From: Brevundimonas nasdae
GTDB taxonomy: Bacteria; Pseudomonadota; Alphaproteobacteria; Caulobacterales; Caulobacteraceae
NCBI RefSeq assembly: GCF_016654005.1
Contig: NZ_JAEPWN010000004.1
Location: 1-64,000, forward strand
Direction of reading: 5' to 3'
Length of the DNA stretch: 64,000 nt
The translations under genes and the position numbers were made by a program. The notes beneath the pieces are model-generated. The model made no database searches. It was not told where the DNA came from and saw only the letters and a program-made list of their open reading frames with translations. This document shows, in pieces, positions 8,348-17,037 of the stretch (position 1 is the stretch's first letter; each line of letters begins with the position of its first letter).

Positions 8348-10147
8348 ATGAACCGCACCCTCGTCGCCGTCCTGCTGGCCTCGGCCTGCCTGATCCCCAG
8401 CCTGACCCAGACGGCGCAGGCTCAGTCGTGGGACTTCACCCCCCGTTATGATCTGCCGCGCAACGCGGGACCGGCGCGAGAGAAGACGACGGCGTCCGTC
8501 TCCACCCTGGCGCCCGCGCCGACGCCGCTGCGGTTCAACGGCATGACCTCGACCGACAGCCGCACCCTGCAGGCGACCTTCGACCCTGCGCGTGATTTCA
8601 CCGTTGAACTGTGGATGCTGGACCATATGAACCGGCCGGTCGGCGCCGTCGTGTCGCCAGCGGGATCATCAGGCCGCTCGTCCTGGCTGTTGGGCTACAC
8701 CGACGGCCAGGCGGCGTTCGGCCCGGCGGGCACGGCCATGTCCAAGGTCGCCGACTACAAGGACGAATGGCGTCACGTGGTCGGCGTGCGTCAGGGCGAC
8801 GCCTGGCGGCTCTATTCCAACGGCGCCCTGGTCGCCACGACCACCGCGCGCCTGAGCCGTTCGTCGGCCGCCCCGCTGGAGCTGACGACCTTCCTTGAAG
8901 CCGAACCCTATATGAGCCTGCCGGACCTGGTGCGGGGCGCCGCCCTGTACAACCGCGCGCTCAGCGCCGCAGAGGTTCAGGCCGCCTTCACTGCACGCAC
9001 CACAATGGTGGACGAAGGACGCCTGAACGCAGAGACGCTGCACTTCACACAGCCGCCCTACCTGAACGCGCCGACGACGCAGGACATTCAACTGTCGTGG
9101 GAGACGGACCGCCCGGCGCATTTCACCGTGGCCTGGGGCGAGACCGAGGCTCAGATGCGCCGCATCGACGTGCCCGCCGCTGAGGACGGCCGTCTGGGCG
9201 GGGCGACCCTGGACGGACTGAAGGCCGACACCCCCTATTTCTACCGCGTCACGGCGTCGACCGAAGATGGGAAGGTGCTGGATTCCGGCCTGTTGTCTTT
9301 CGGCTCGGCGCCCCTGCCGGGCGCGCCCTTCGTCATCGCCGTCTCGGCGGACACCGAGGCCCGCCCCTTCGTCAACAACCGCATGAGCCAGCTGATCTGG
9401 GAGGAGCGCCCGAACCTTCTGCTGCTGGCCGGAGACCTGACCGACGAGGGCTCCATCGACCGCCGCTATCAATGGACGCACGAGTATTTCGTCGGCATGG
9501 GCGGCCTGTTCGGGCGGGTGCCGGTGATCGCCGCCCCCGGCAACGGCGAGGGCGAGCAGCACTGGTTCCGCCACTATCACCGCCAGCCCGGCGAGGAAGG
9601 CTATTTCAGCCACCGCTACGGCGACGTGGAGTTCTTCATCCTGGACAGCAATCTGGAGGACCGCGAACGTCGCAGCCCCGGCTTCCGCGCGCGCCAGGCC
9701 GCCTGGCTGGATCAGGCGCTGGCCCGTTCCACCGCCCGCTGGAAGATCGCCATGCATCACCACGACCTGTTCACTAGCGATGATGACGACTACGGCGACA
9801 GCTGGCGCGACCGCTCGACCAACGGCGACGAGACGATGCGGGGCGAGTTCGCCTCGATCTATGAACGGCATGGAGTCGATCTGGTGATCTATGGCCACCT
9901 GCACGCCTATGAGCGGACGTGGCCCATGCGCCAGGGCGCGGTCGATCTGGAGCGCGGCGTCACCTATCTGCAGGTCGGCGGCATGGGCGGCAATCCCGAA
10001 GACTTCGCCCCCAACAAGCCCGCCTTCAGCGCCAAGACCGCCCGCACCCACCACTATGTCATGCTGCGCAGCGCCGGCGACCGGATCGATATCGAGATGG
10101 TCGATATCGAAGGCCGCACACGCGACCGTTTTGCCCTGACGAAGTGA
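8348..10147 (+). CDS. Secreted LamG/purple-acid-phosphatase-like metallophosphatase
   Basis: 599 aa from the ATG at 8348, chosen because it gives a clean signal peptide ending TAQAQS and leaves the operator outside the gene. After the signal comes a LamG/concanavalin-like domain (about residues 45-215), then a purple-acid-phosphatase N-terminal fibronectin-like domain (about 230-325, PPYLNAPTTQDIQLSWET), then a calcineurin-like metallophosphatase core. Core motifs are SADTEAR, LAGDLTDEG, GNGEGE, MHHHDLF and YGHLHAYER. The usual GNHE block reads GNGE, so a normally conserved His is absent. It probably hydrolyses phosphate monoesters outside the inner membrane, with LamG binding a glycan or surface. 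It is a likely partner of the phosphodiesterase at 361-2034. Confidence 0.85.
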   Translation: MNRTLVAVLLASACLIPSLTQTAQAQSWDFTPRYDLPRNAGPAREKTTASVSTLAPAPTPLRFNGMTSTDSRTLQATFDPARDFTVELWMLDHMNRPVGAVVSPAGSSGRSSWLLGYTDGQAAFGPAGTAMSKVADYKDEWRHVVGVRQGDAWRLYSNGALVATTTARLSRSSAAPLELTTFLEAEPYMSLPDLVRGAALYNRALSAAEVQAAFTARTTMVDEGRLNAETLHFTQPPYLNAPTTQDIQLSWETDRPAHFTVAWGETEAQMRRIDVPAAEDGRLGGATLDGLKADTPYFYRVTASTEDGKVLDSGLLSFGSAPLPGAPFVIAVSADTEARPFVNNRMSQLIWEERPNLLLLAGDLTDEGSIDRRYQWTHEYFVGMGGLFGRVPVIAAPGNGEGEQHWFRHYHRQPGEEGYFSHRYGDVEFFILDSNLEDRERRSPGFRARQAAWLDQALARSTARWKIAMHHHDLFTSDDDDYGDSWRDRSTNGDETMRGEFASIYERHGVDLVIYGHLHAYERTWPMRQGAVDLERGVTYLQVGGMGGNPEDFAPNKPAFSAKTARTHHYVMLRSAGDRIDIEMVDIEGRTRDRFALTK

Positions 10148-10285
10148 TCGGGAGCAGTCTCCTGACGCTTGTAAGCGCCGCAATCGAAAGTTGAGCGCGA
10201 TGTCCGCAAGCGGCGGGCGGCGCCTGAACCTCACAGCGACATGTCGTGGGCTGAGCTACAGTCAAAACGCCGAAGAGTGCGCCAC

Positions 10286-10318
10286 GTAGCGAGGCCTCTT
10301 TGCGCAGGGCCTCGCTAC
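10286..10318. terminator. Strong hairpin between convergent genes
   Basis: A perfect 11-bp stem (10286-10296 with 10308-10318) and an 11-nt loop lie between the 3' ends of the metallophosphatase and the TonB receptor gene at 10336. There is no long T-run, so termination efficiency is uncertain. Confidence 0.6.
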
Positions 10319-10335
10319 ACGCTGTAGACGATTCC

Positions 10336-12639
10336 TTAGAACCGCCATTCCACGGCGGCGCCGATGCGGCGGAAGGCGGCGTCGGGCAGGATTTGGGATG
10401 TGCCGCCCGTGTCGAAGTAGCTGGGGAAGATGACGGCGGCGAAGCGCTGATCAAACAGGTTGCGCACAAACAGGCTGAGGCGGATGCGGTCGTCGGGGTC
10501 ACTGATGCCGACGGTTCCGTTCACAAGGGAATAGCCCTTCTGCAGGGTGTCTGGATTGCCAACACCATAATAAACGCTGGACCGGTATGACCAGTCGGCG
10601 TTCACGAACAGGCGCGCGCCGGACAATGAGCGCTCGTAAGATGTTGCGAGGCTGGTCGACCATTCGGGCGCAGCGATCAGGCGATGGCCTTTGGCGTCGA
10701 AGGTCGGCCCAGGGAAGGTGCAGCCTTGCGCGGCTGTCTGGCCTGCGTAGCAGGAGGGGAAATAGTTCGTGTATTCGGCGTCGAGGTAGGTGGCGCCAGC
10801 GGATATGCTCCATCCGCTGGTCGGGCGAATGACGCCCTCAAGCTCCACGCCCTGGGTGCGTAGTCCTCCGGCGTTGCCGGTGCGGAAGGCGCCGATGGGC
10901 GGGATGGTCGGATCGAAGACCTGAGCCTGGAAGTTGGTGAAGTCGTTGTAGAAGACAGCCGCGTTGACGCTGAGGCGACGCCCCAGGAAGTCGCCTTTCA
11001 CGCCGGCCTCATAGGCTTCGACTGTCTCCGGATCGACCGGGAAGACATTGGCGTTGATTGCGCTGATCGCGGGTCCCTTGTAGCCGCGCGAGGCGGAAAT
11101 ATAGACATTGGCGCGATCCGTAAGCCGGTGCTGGAGCACCGCACGTCCGGACCATCCCTCTTCGGAGCGTGAAGCACCTTCAGAGTAAGGCAGCGGGCGG
11201 GGCTGGCAGACACGCCCGCCGGTCAAGGCGTAGCTGACATTACAGACGCCCGGAATCGCTGACACGCTGGCCGTATTGTCGATCTCGTCACGAGTGTATC
11301 GTCCGCCGACGATCAGGTCGAACCGGTCGGTGAGGTGCAACGTGCCTTGTGCGAAGGCGGCGATGCTCTTGCTGTTCACCTCATAGGTGACCAGTCCGCC
11401 AACCGTGCCGATCAGGATGGGCGAAGCGTTGGGCAGATACCCCAGAGTTCCGTATTGGGCGTTCCCTGCGCTGATTTCCTGCTGATAATAATAGAGGCCC
11501 GCAACATAATCGAACCTGCGTTCGCCGTTAGATGCGATGCGTAGTTCTTGAGTGAATTGATGCGCGTCGAGAGTGGCGAGGTTGTTGTCGTAGACACGCA
11601 GAGGCGTGCTGTCGACTTCCAGATTGCTGTTCTGCCGCACGTCGCGATAGGCGGTCACGGAGGTGATCGTTGCGCCGCCCAGCTCATAGTCGATAGTGAC
11701 CTGACCGCCAAAACTGTCGGTCCGGCTGTAGTTGTGCGCGCCTATGCCGGTTGCACGGTTCTCAGGGCCGGGCCTTATGCCCAGCGCCGTCAACTGATCA
11801 CGCACAAACCCGTTTCCAGCCGCAGGCGCGTTCGCCCCGCCGCCGAATGACCGGATCGTCCAGACGCCGGGATCACCCTGCGTGTCCTGATAATCTGCGA
11901 TGGCATAGACCGACAGGTGGTCCGTCACGTTCCATAGCAGCTTGGCGTTGAGGTTGTAGCTTCGTTGATCTTCGATCGAGCCAGGACCGCGAACCTGCAG
12001 CGGCGTGTCGCTGGATTGGCGCCCGGCGCGCAAACGCAGCGCCGCGCTCTCACCTACGGGCAGATTGACGATTGCATGAGCCTGAAGTTGGTCGCGCTGG
12101 CCGTATTGCACACGACCTTCGGTGCTGTACTCGCCCAGTATAGGACGGCGCGTGGTGACCGAGATCAGGCCTGCGGTGGTGTTTTTGCCGAAGAGCAGCC
12201 CCTGCGGACCGCGCAGCACCTCGACCCGTTCGACGTCCGCCAAACTGTTCAACGGGGTATAGCGCGGCAGGGTCAGGTTGACGTCATCGACCGCCAGACC
12301 GACCGCAGACTCCACGGAATAATCGAAGCTGTTGCTGGCCACGCCGCGAACCGAAAAAGACGGTGTCTGCGGGACAGGTGTGAACTGTACGCTGGGCGCG
12401 CGTTGAGTGATGTCAGACAGGCTGGACGCGCCGGTTTCACGCAGGGATTGGCCGCTGACGACTGTAATGGCGATCGGCACATCCCTTAGGTTTTCGCTGC
12501 GACGCTGGGCGGTCACAACCACTTCGTCGACCGTTGACACCTGTGTTGCGCTGTCTGGCGACACGGCCTGGGCGTTAGCCGCACCGGCGATGATGAGCGC
12601 GATGACGCTCGTGCTTGTGCAAGTCGTCCAATGACGCAT
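10336..12639 (-). CDS. TonB-dependent receptor (GH5 locus)
   Basis: 767 aa. It starts after a GGGAGGG ribosome site with a signal peptide (about 1-24), then a TonB box TVDEVVVTAQRR near residue 37, a plug domain (RDVPIAITVV, LRGPQGLLFGKNTTAGLISV) and a barrel ending FRRIGAAVEWRF. It belongs to the FecA/BtuB-like receptor group common in sphingomonads and Caulobacterales rather than the longer Xanthomonas/Caulobacter type. It is divergent from a TetR gene and lies next to a GH5 hydrolase and a GPH symporter, so its cargo is probably a glycoside or glycolipid. A short CTAACAT-containing element at 12704-12716 is a possible operator. Confidence 0.92.
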   Translation of the reverse strand: MRHWTTCTSTSVIALIIAGAANAQAVSPDSATQVSTVDEVVVTAQRRSENLRDVPIAITVVSGQSLRETGASSLSDITQRAPSVQFTPVPQTPSFSVRGVASNSFDYSVESAVGLAVDDVNLTLPRYTPLNSLADVERVEVLRGPQGLLFGKNTTAGLISVTTRRPILGEYSTEGRVQYGQRDQLQAHAIVNLPVGESAALRLRAGRQSSDTPLQVRGPGSIEDQRSYNLNAKLLWNVTDHLSVYAIADYQDTQGDPGVWTIRSFGGGANAPAAGNGFVRDQLTALGIRPGPENRATGIGAHNYSRTDSFGGQVTIDYELGGATITSVTAYRDVRQNSNLEVDSTPLRVYDNNLATLDAHQFTQELRIASNGERRFDYVAGLYYYQQEISAGNAQYGTLGYLPNASPILIGTVGGLVTYEVNSKSIAAFAQGTLHLTDRFDLIVGGRYTRDEIDNTASVSAIPGVCNVSYALTGGRVCQPRPLPYSEGASRSEEGWSGRAVLQHRLTDRANVYISASRGYKGPAISAINANVFPVDPETVEAYEAGVKGDFLGRRLSVNAAVFYNDFTNFQAQVFDPTIPPIGAFRTGNAGGLRTQGVELEGVIRPTSGWSISAGATYLDAEYTNYFPSCYAGQTAAQGCTFPGPTFDAKGHRLIAAPEWSTSLATSYERSLSGARLFVNADWSYRSSVYYGVGNPDTLQKGYSLVNGTVGISDPDDRIRLSLFVRNLFDQRFAAVIFPSYFDTGGTSQILPDAAFRRIGAAVEWRF

Positions 12640-12853
12640 TTGGTTTCCCTCCCATGGCGGGGCTTGTTCGCCCTGTCGCTCTTGCCAGGCACCCTTCCGT
12701 CAAACTAACATTCAGTCAAGAACGAAAGTTATTGCTTTGGGGAGGCGCGGGTGAAGTTGAAAGTCGACTTCCACGGTTCGACTGATCGCCTTAGTCTGAC
12801 GGGGCGGAACGCCCGATGCGGCGACTTCCTCAAACCAGAAAACAGAGCATCCC

Positions 12854-13510
12854 TTGACTGCAGCCACCCCACCGAAAACTCGCCGCAGGCAGGTCGACCG
12901 TACAGCGGAGACACGCAGCGCGCTGATCGAGGCGGCCATCCGCGTCATCTATCGCGACGGCTATGGCGGGGCGAGCACGGCGGTGATCGCAGAAGAGGCA
13001 GGCGTCAGCCGCGGCGCCATCCTGCATCACTTCGGCACGCGCGCGCAGCTGATGGCGGACGTGATAACCGAGGTCTATGCGCAGGAGCATCGGGACTATC
13101 AGTTGCTGGAGGCGCAAGGCTACGATGGAATGCGTGTGTGGGACTGGCCGGAAATGCTGTGGCAGGTCTTGCGCAAACCTTCGGGCGTAGCGGTTCTGGA
13201 AATCCTGCAGGCGGCCCGCAGCGATCAGGAACTGGCCACTCTGGTCGCCCCGGCGCAGAGCCGTATCGAGGAAATCGCGACAGCTGGAATGCTGGAACGG
13301 TTTCCAAATGTGGACAAAGCCGAGAGCCTGTCCGCAATGCGTCTGTTCGTTTGGGCTGTACGTGGCCTGTCCATCGCGCAGGTTCTGGCGCCCGAACCGC
13401 GTTCGATCGAATCGTCGGTTCTCTTCTTCCGCCGCATCGTGGAAGCCGCCGTCGAATCCGGCCTGGTGCTGACGGTCAAAACGTCTTCGAGCCCTGCGCC
13501 AAAAGCCTGA
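12854..13510 (+). CDS. TetR-family regulator of the GH5 locus
   Basis: 218 aa beginning with a TTG codon at 12854 after a weak AGAG site. The N-terminal helix-turn-helix (about residues 20-70) reads SALIEAAIRVIYRDGYGG followed by AEEAGVSRGAILHHF, a standard TetR DNA-binding domain. The C-terminal ligand domain is not assignable. It is divergent from the TonB receptor gene and upstream of the GH5 gene in the same direction, so it is most likely the local repressor. It resembles the TetR protein at 33163-33789 in both sequence and gene setting. An upstream start is unlikely because the frame before 12854 lacks a better ribosome site. Confidence 0.88.
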   Translation: MTAATPPKTRRRQVDRTAETRSALIEAAIRVIYRDGYGGASTAVIAEEAGVSRGAILHHFGTRAQLMADVITEVYAQEHRDYQLLEAQGYDGMRVWDWPEMLWQVLRKPSGVAVLEILQAARSDQELATLVAPAQSRIEEIATAGMLERFPNVDKAESLSAMRLFVWAVRGLSIAQVLAPEPRSIESSVLFFRRIVEAAVESGLVLTVKTSSSPAPKA

Positions 13511-13669
13511 TTGACGGCTGCGTTCAGCAGCTGGCCGCAGAATTTCTCACAACACGACACCGCGCTCCGCACGCTGTGCAGCGAAGGTCGGCACACCTGA
13601 CCGGGCGCTGCGGACGCATGTCTGCGCGCCAACTCCTTTCATTCCATTCAGCATTTTAGGATCAAGCCG

Positions 13670-15589
13670 TTGGCCGGAAAGATCGATATCAAAGGCACGA
13701 CCTTCACAGACGTGCATGGACGGCATGTGATCCTCAGGGGGGTGAACTTCGGCGGCGACTCCAAGGTGCCGACCAGTCCTGACGGCCATACCTATCGACC
13801 CAGCACCTTTGACGACCATCGCACGGTGAGCTTCGTCGGCCGACCTGCAGACTTGGCGCAACTGGATGAGCATCTGGCGCGGTTGCGACACTGGGGTTTC
13901 AACTGCCTACGCCTGCTTCTGACATGGGAAGCTGTCGAACATGCCGGTCCCGGCCGGTATGATGAGGCCTTCCTCGATTATTACGCCGAAGTCTGCCGCC
14001 GGGCTGGAGTGCACGGCCTGCACGTCTTTGTGGACTTCCACCAGGATGCCTGGAGCCGCATGTCAGGCGGCGACGGCGCGCCAGGCTGGACCTGGGAAGC
14101 CATCGGCATGGATTTCTCGAAGTTTCCTCCTTCCGGCGCCGCCCATCTGATGCAGCACCAATATGACGCAGCCAAGGGTGGGCGCCAGGACGCCTATCCG
14201 GTGATGAGCTGGAGCGGCAATTACTCACGCCCCGCCAATGGCGTGATGTGGACACTCTTCTTCGCGGGCGCGGACTTCGCCCCGAACATGATCGTGGATG
14301 GCCGCAACATTCAGACCTATCTGCAGGATCACTATTTCGGCGCTGTAAAAGCTGTCGCCGAACGGGTCGCGCACCTCGACAATGTCATCGGCTTCGACAC
14401 CCTGAATGAGCCGGGAACGGGTTACATCGGCAAGGCCCTGACCGCGCCGATCATTCGTTACAAGGGGCCGATCTGGACGGCGCTAGATGGTCTGGCTCTG
14501 GCGTCCGGCGTTGAACGCCGCTTGCCGGTTGTCTCTCCCGGTCAGGGTGTTGTCGGCAACCAGACCCTGAACACCGAAGGCGTATCCATCTGGCTTGAGG
14601 GGCGTGAAGATCCTTTCAGGGCCGCAGGCGTATGGGACATTCAGGACGGCGACCCTGTGGTGCTCAAGGAGGACTATTTCCAATCGGTCGGCGGGCGAAC
14701 GGTCGAGTTGGGGCGTGACTACATGGCCCCCTTCTTCAGGCGCATGGCCGCGACTGTGCGCGAGATACGCCCGGATTGGCTGATCTTCGGCGAAGTCGAT
14801 CCGTTCGAGGCCGTAATGGGCCATGGCTTCCCCAAAGGCGCGCCCGAGCGGATGGTCAACGCCAGTCACTGGTACGACCTGACCGCTCTGGTGACCAAAC
14901 GCTTCACACCTGACCAGATGACCCACGTCCTGACCGGCCAGGTCCGCTGCGGCGGCAAGGCCATCGAAGACGGCTATGTCGAGGAAATGTCGATGCTGAT
15001 CGCCGCCGGGAACACCCTGGACGGCGGCGCGCCGACCCTGCTCGGCGAATGCGGCGTCCAGTTCGACATGAATGACGCCGAAGCCTATCGACGCTGGTCA
15101 CAGGGTGAGCGCGGAAACGACATCTGGGCCGCACAGGCCGAAGCGCTTGGCCGGATGTACAACGCCATAGACCGCCTGCTGCTGTCATCGACCCAGTGGA
15201 ACTACACGGTCAGCAATCGCAATGACCCAATGGTCGGCGATGGCTGGAACCAGGAAGACCTGTCGATCTGGTCCTTGGATCAGGTTGATGGCGTGGACGT
15301 TCTGGACGCAGGCGGTCGCGCCATCGACGGGTTTTGCAGACCCTATGTGCGCGCGGCGCAAGGGAGGTTGTTGCGGCAATCTTTCTGTCGCGAAACCGGC
15401 GTGTTTGAAGCCGAGATCGACATGGATCCCGCCCTCCGCGCCCCGACCGAAATCTATCTTCCCCAGCGGCGCTTCTCGGATGCGCCGCGTGTCGAGGGCG
15501 ACGCAGGAACTGGCGTGCTTGAGGCGCAGATCCTGCGCATAAGGGCCGAAAAAGCCGGTCGTCAGACCATCCGCGTGATTGCACAGTGA
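13670..15589 (+). CDS. GH5 glycoside hydrolase, endoglycoceramidase/steryl-glucosidase-like
   Basis: 639 aa from a TTG start with AGGA about 9 nt upstream. The GH5 (clan A) TIM barrel shows RGVNFGG, NCLRLLLTWEAVE, VDFHQDAWSR, the acid/base Glu247 in FDTLNEP and the nucleophile Glu460 in LLGECGVQFD. The VDFHQDAWSR block and the long insertions are those of endoglycoceramidases and fungal glucosylceramide/steryl-glucoside glucosidases, not of cellulases. A C-terminal beta-sandwich (about 540-639) follows. There is no signal peptide, so it should act in the cytoplasm on an imported glycoside. The next gene overlaps it by 4 bp. The natural substrate (glycosphingolipid, steryl glucoside or another glycolipid) is inference. 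Confidence 0.82.
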   Translation: MAGKIDIKGTTFTDVHGRHVILRGVNFGGDSKVPTSPDGHTYRPSTFDDHRTVSFVGRPADLAQLDEHLARLRHWGFNCLRLLLTWEAVEHAGPGRYDEAFLDYYAEVCRRAGVHGLHVFVDFHQDAWSRMSGGDGAPGWTWEAIGMDFSKFPPSGAAHLMQHQYDAAKGGRQDAYPVMSWSGNYSRPANGVMWTLFFAGADFAPNMIVDGRNIQTYLQDHYFGAVKAVAERVAHLDNVIGFDTLNEPGTGYIGKALTAPIIRYKGPIWTALDGLALASGVERRLPVVSPGQGVVGNQTLNTEGVSIWLEGREDPFRAAGVWDIQDGDPVVLKEDYFQSVGGRTVELGRDYMAPFFRRMAATVREIRPDWLIFGEVDPFEAVMGHGFPKGAPERMVNASHWYDLTALVTKRFTPDQMTHVLTGQVRCGGKAIEDGYVEEMSMLIAAGNTLDGGAPTLLGECGVQFDMNDAEAYRRWSQGERGNDIWAAQAEALGRMYNAIDRLLLSSTQWNYTVSNRNDPMVGDGWNQEDLSIWSLDQVDGVDVLDAGGRAIDGFCRPYVRAAQGRLLRQSFCRETGVFEAEIDMDPALRAPTEIYLPQRRFSDAPRVEGDAGTGVLEAQILRIRAEKAGRQTIRVIAQ

Positions 15590-16977
15590 GCCGGCCAGCC
15601 CCCGGACCAGAAGTACGATCCGCATCAACCACACGGCTGGGTTTTGGTCGAAGCGTCGGATACGGCGTCGGTGATTTCGGCCTGAACCTCTTTTTCACGA
15701 CAGCCGGTCTTTTCCTGCTGTTCTACTATACGGATGTGCTGGGCCTTTCGCCGTCGACGGCGGGCTGGGTCTTCGCTGGCGCCCTCATTTGGGATGCGGT
15801 GTTTGATCCCTTGATGGGCTACCTCGCCAACCGCACCCGGTCACGGTGGGGGCGATATCGCCCCTATCTGCTGTTCGGCGCCATACCACTGGCGGCGGCC
15901 TGGGCCTTGATGTTCCTGCCGACAGGGCTGACAGGTCCGGCTCTCATCCTGTTCGCCGCAGGAACGCACATTCTGTTCCGAACCTTTTACGCCATTGTAG
16001 GCATGCCCTATCTGGCCCTGTCCGCAGTCCTGACGCAGGACAGCAAGGAGCGTGGCGTGATCGCGGCTGTGCGCATGATTGCGGGCGCCAGTTGCGGCCT
16101 CTTGTCCGCCCTGCTGACCCTGACGCTGGTCAAGGCCTTCGGCGGTGGTCAGGTCGGCTTTTTCGGCATGGCGCTGGTTTATGGAGCCTTGGCCGCAGCC
16201 GTGCTTATGCTGGTCTTCGCTTCCACGCGGGAACAGATTTCAGAAACAGTCGAGCAGAAGGTCTCGCTAGGAGACATGGTGCGGATGCTGCGCGGCAACT
16301 ACGCCTTCTGGGTGGTCAGCGCCGCCATGCTGCTCAGCGCGGTTGGAAGCACTTTTTTCCAGAAGACGGTGCCGTATTTCTTCAAATACCAACTTCACCG
16401 TGAAGACCTGATCGGGCCAGCGCTCGGCCTGCTTGCAGGATGCGTGATGCTGTCCATTCCGCTGTGGACCTGGCTGATGAAACGCACGTCCAAGCGCATC
16501 ATGTGGATCACCGGAGCGGGGATCAGCACGCTCGGCTTCGGTCTGCTCTGGTTTGCTCCAGCCGAGCCGCTGGCGGTGCTGTCGGTTCTGCCTCTGCTCG
16601 GCGTTGGCGCGGGTGCTGGTTATCTCGGCTTCTGGTCCATGATGCCGGACACGGTCGAGTATGGCGAGTGGCGCTCTGGCGTACGGGCGGAGGGCGCAAT
16701 CTTCGGCCTGGTGTCACTGCTGCAGAAGGGCGGATTGGGGCTGGCCGCCGCTGGTCTTGGGGAGCTTCTGACCGTGATCGGATATCAGCCCAATCTCGCC
16801 CAGACGCCCGAGACGCTTTCAGCAATGCGTGTTGTCATGATCGCGAGCCCGGCGGTTCTCAGCCTGGCGGCCGCCGCCACCATTGCTTTCTACGGCATTG
16901 ACCATCGCCAGCATGGCCGCATGGTTCGCGCACTGGATCGTCGAAGGTCCAAGTTTTCGAATGGTCATGACCGGTGA
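15586..16977 (+). CDS. GPH-family sugar:cation symporter
   Basis: 463 aa with about 12 membrane segments. The hallmark DPLMGYLANRTRSRWGRYRP near residues 80-100 places it in the glycoside-pentoside-hexuronide family, with MelB and its relatives. It starts with GTG overlapping the GH5 stop codon (GTGA), so the two are translationally coupled. It would carry the glycoside that crosses the outer membrane through the receptor at 10336-12639 into the cytoplasm, where the GH5 enzyme can cut it. The coupling cation is not predictable. Confidence 0.9.
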   Translation: MSRPAPGPEVRSASTTRLGFGRSVGYGVGDFGLNLFFTTAGLFLLFYYTDVLGLSPSTAGWVFAGALIWDAVFDPLMGYLANRTRSRWGRYRPYLLFGAIPLAAAWALMFLPTGLTGPALILFAAGTHILFRTFYAIVGMPYLALSAVLTQDSKERGVIAAVRMIAGASCGLLSALLTLTLVKAFGGGQVGFFGMALVYGALAAAVLMLVFASTREQISETVEQKVSLGDMVRMLRGNYAFWVVSAAMLLSAVGSTFFQKTVPYFFKYQLHREDLIGPALGLLAGCVMLSIPLWTWLMKRTSKRIMWITGAGISTLGFGLLWFAPAEPLAVLSVLPLLGVGAGAGYLGFWSMMPDTVEYGEWRSGVRAEGAIFGLVSLLQKGGLGLAAAGLGELLTVIGYQPNLAQTPETLSAMRVVMIASPAVLSLAAAATIAFYGIDHRQHGRMVRALDRRRSKFSNGHDR

Positions 16978-17037
16978 CGGAACTATTCAGAGCAGCATTC
17001 AGGACGAACTGGATGTGCTCGAAATCTCGCCCGTAGC

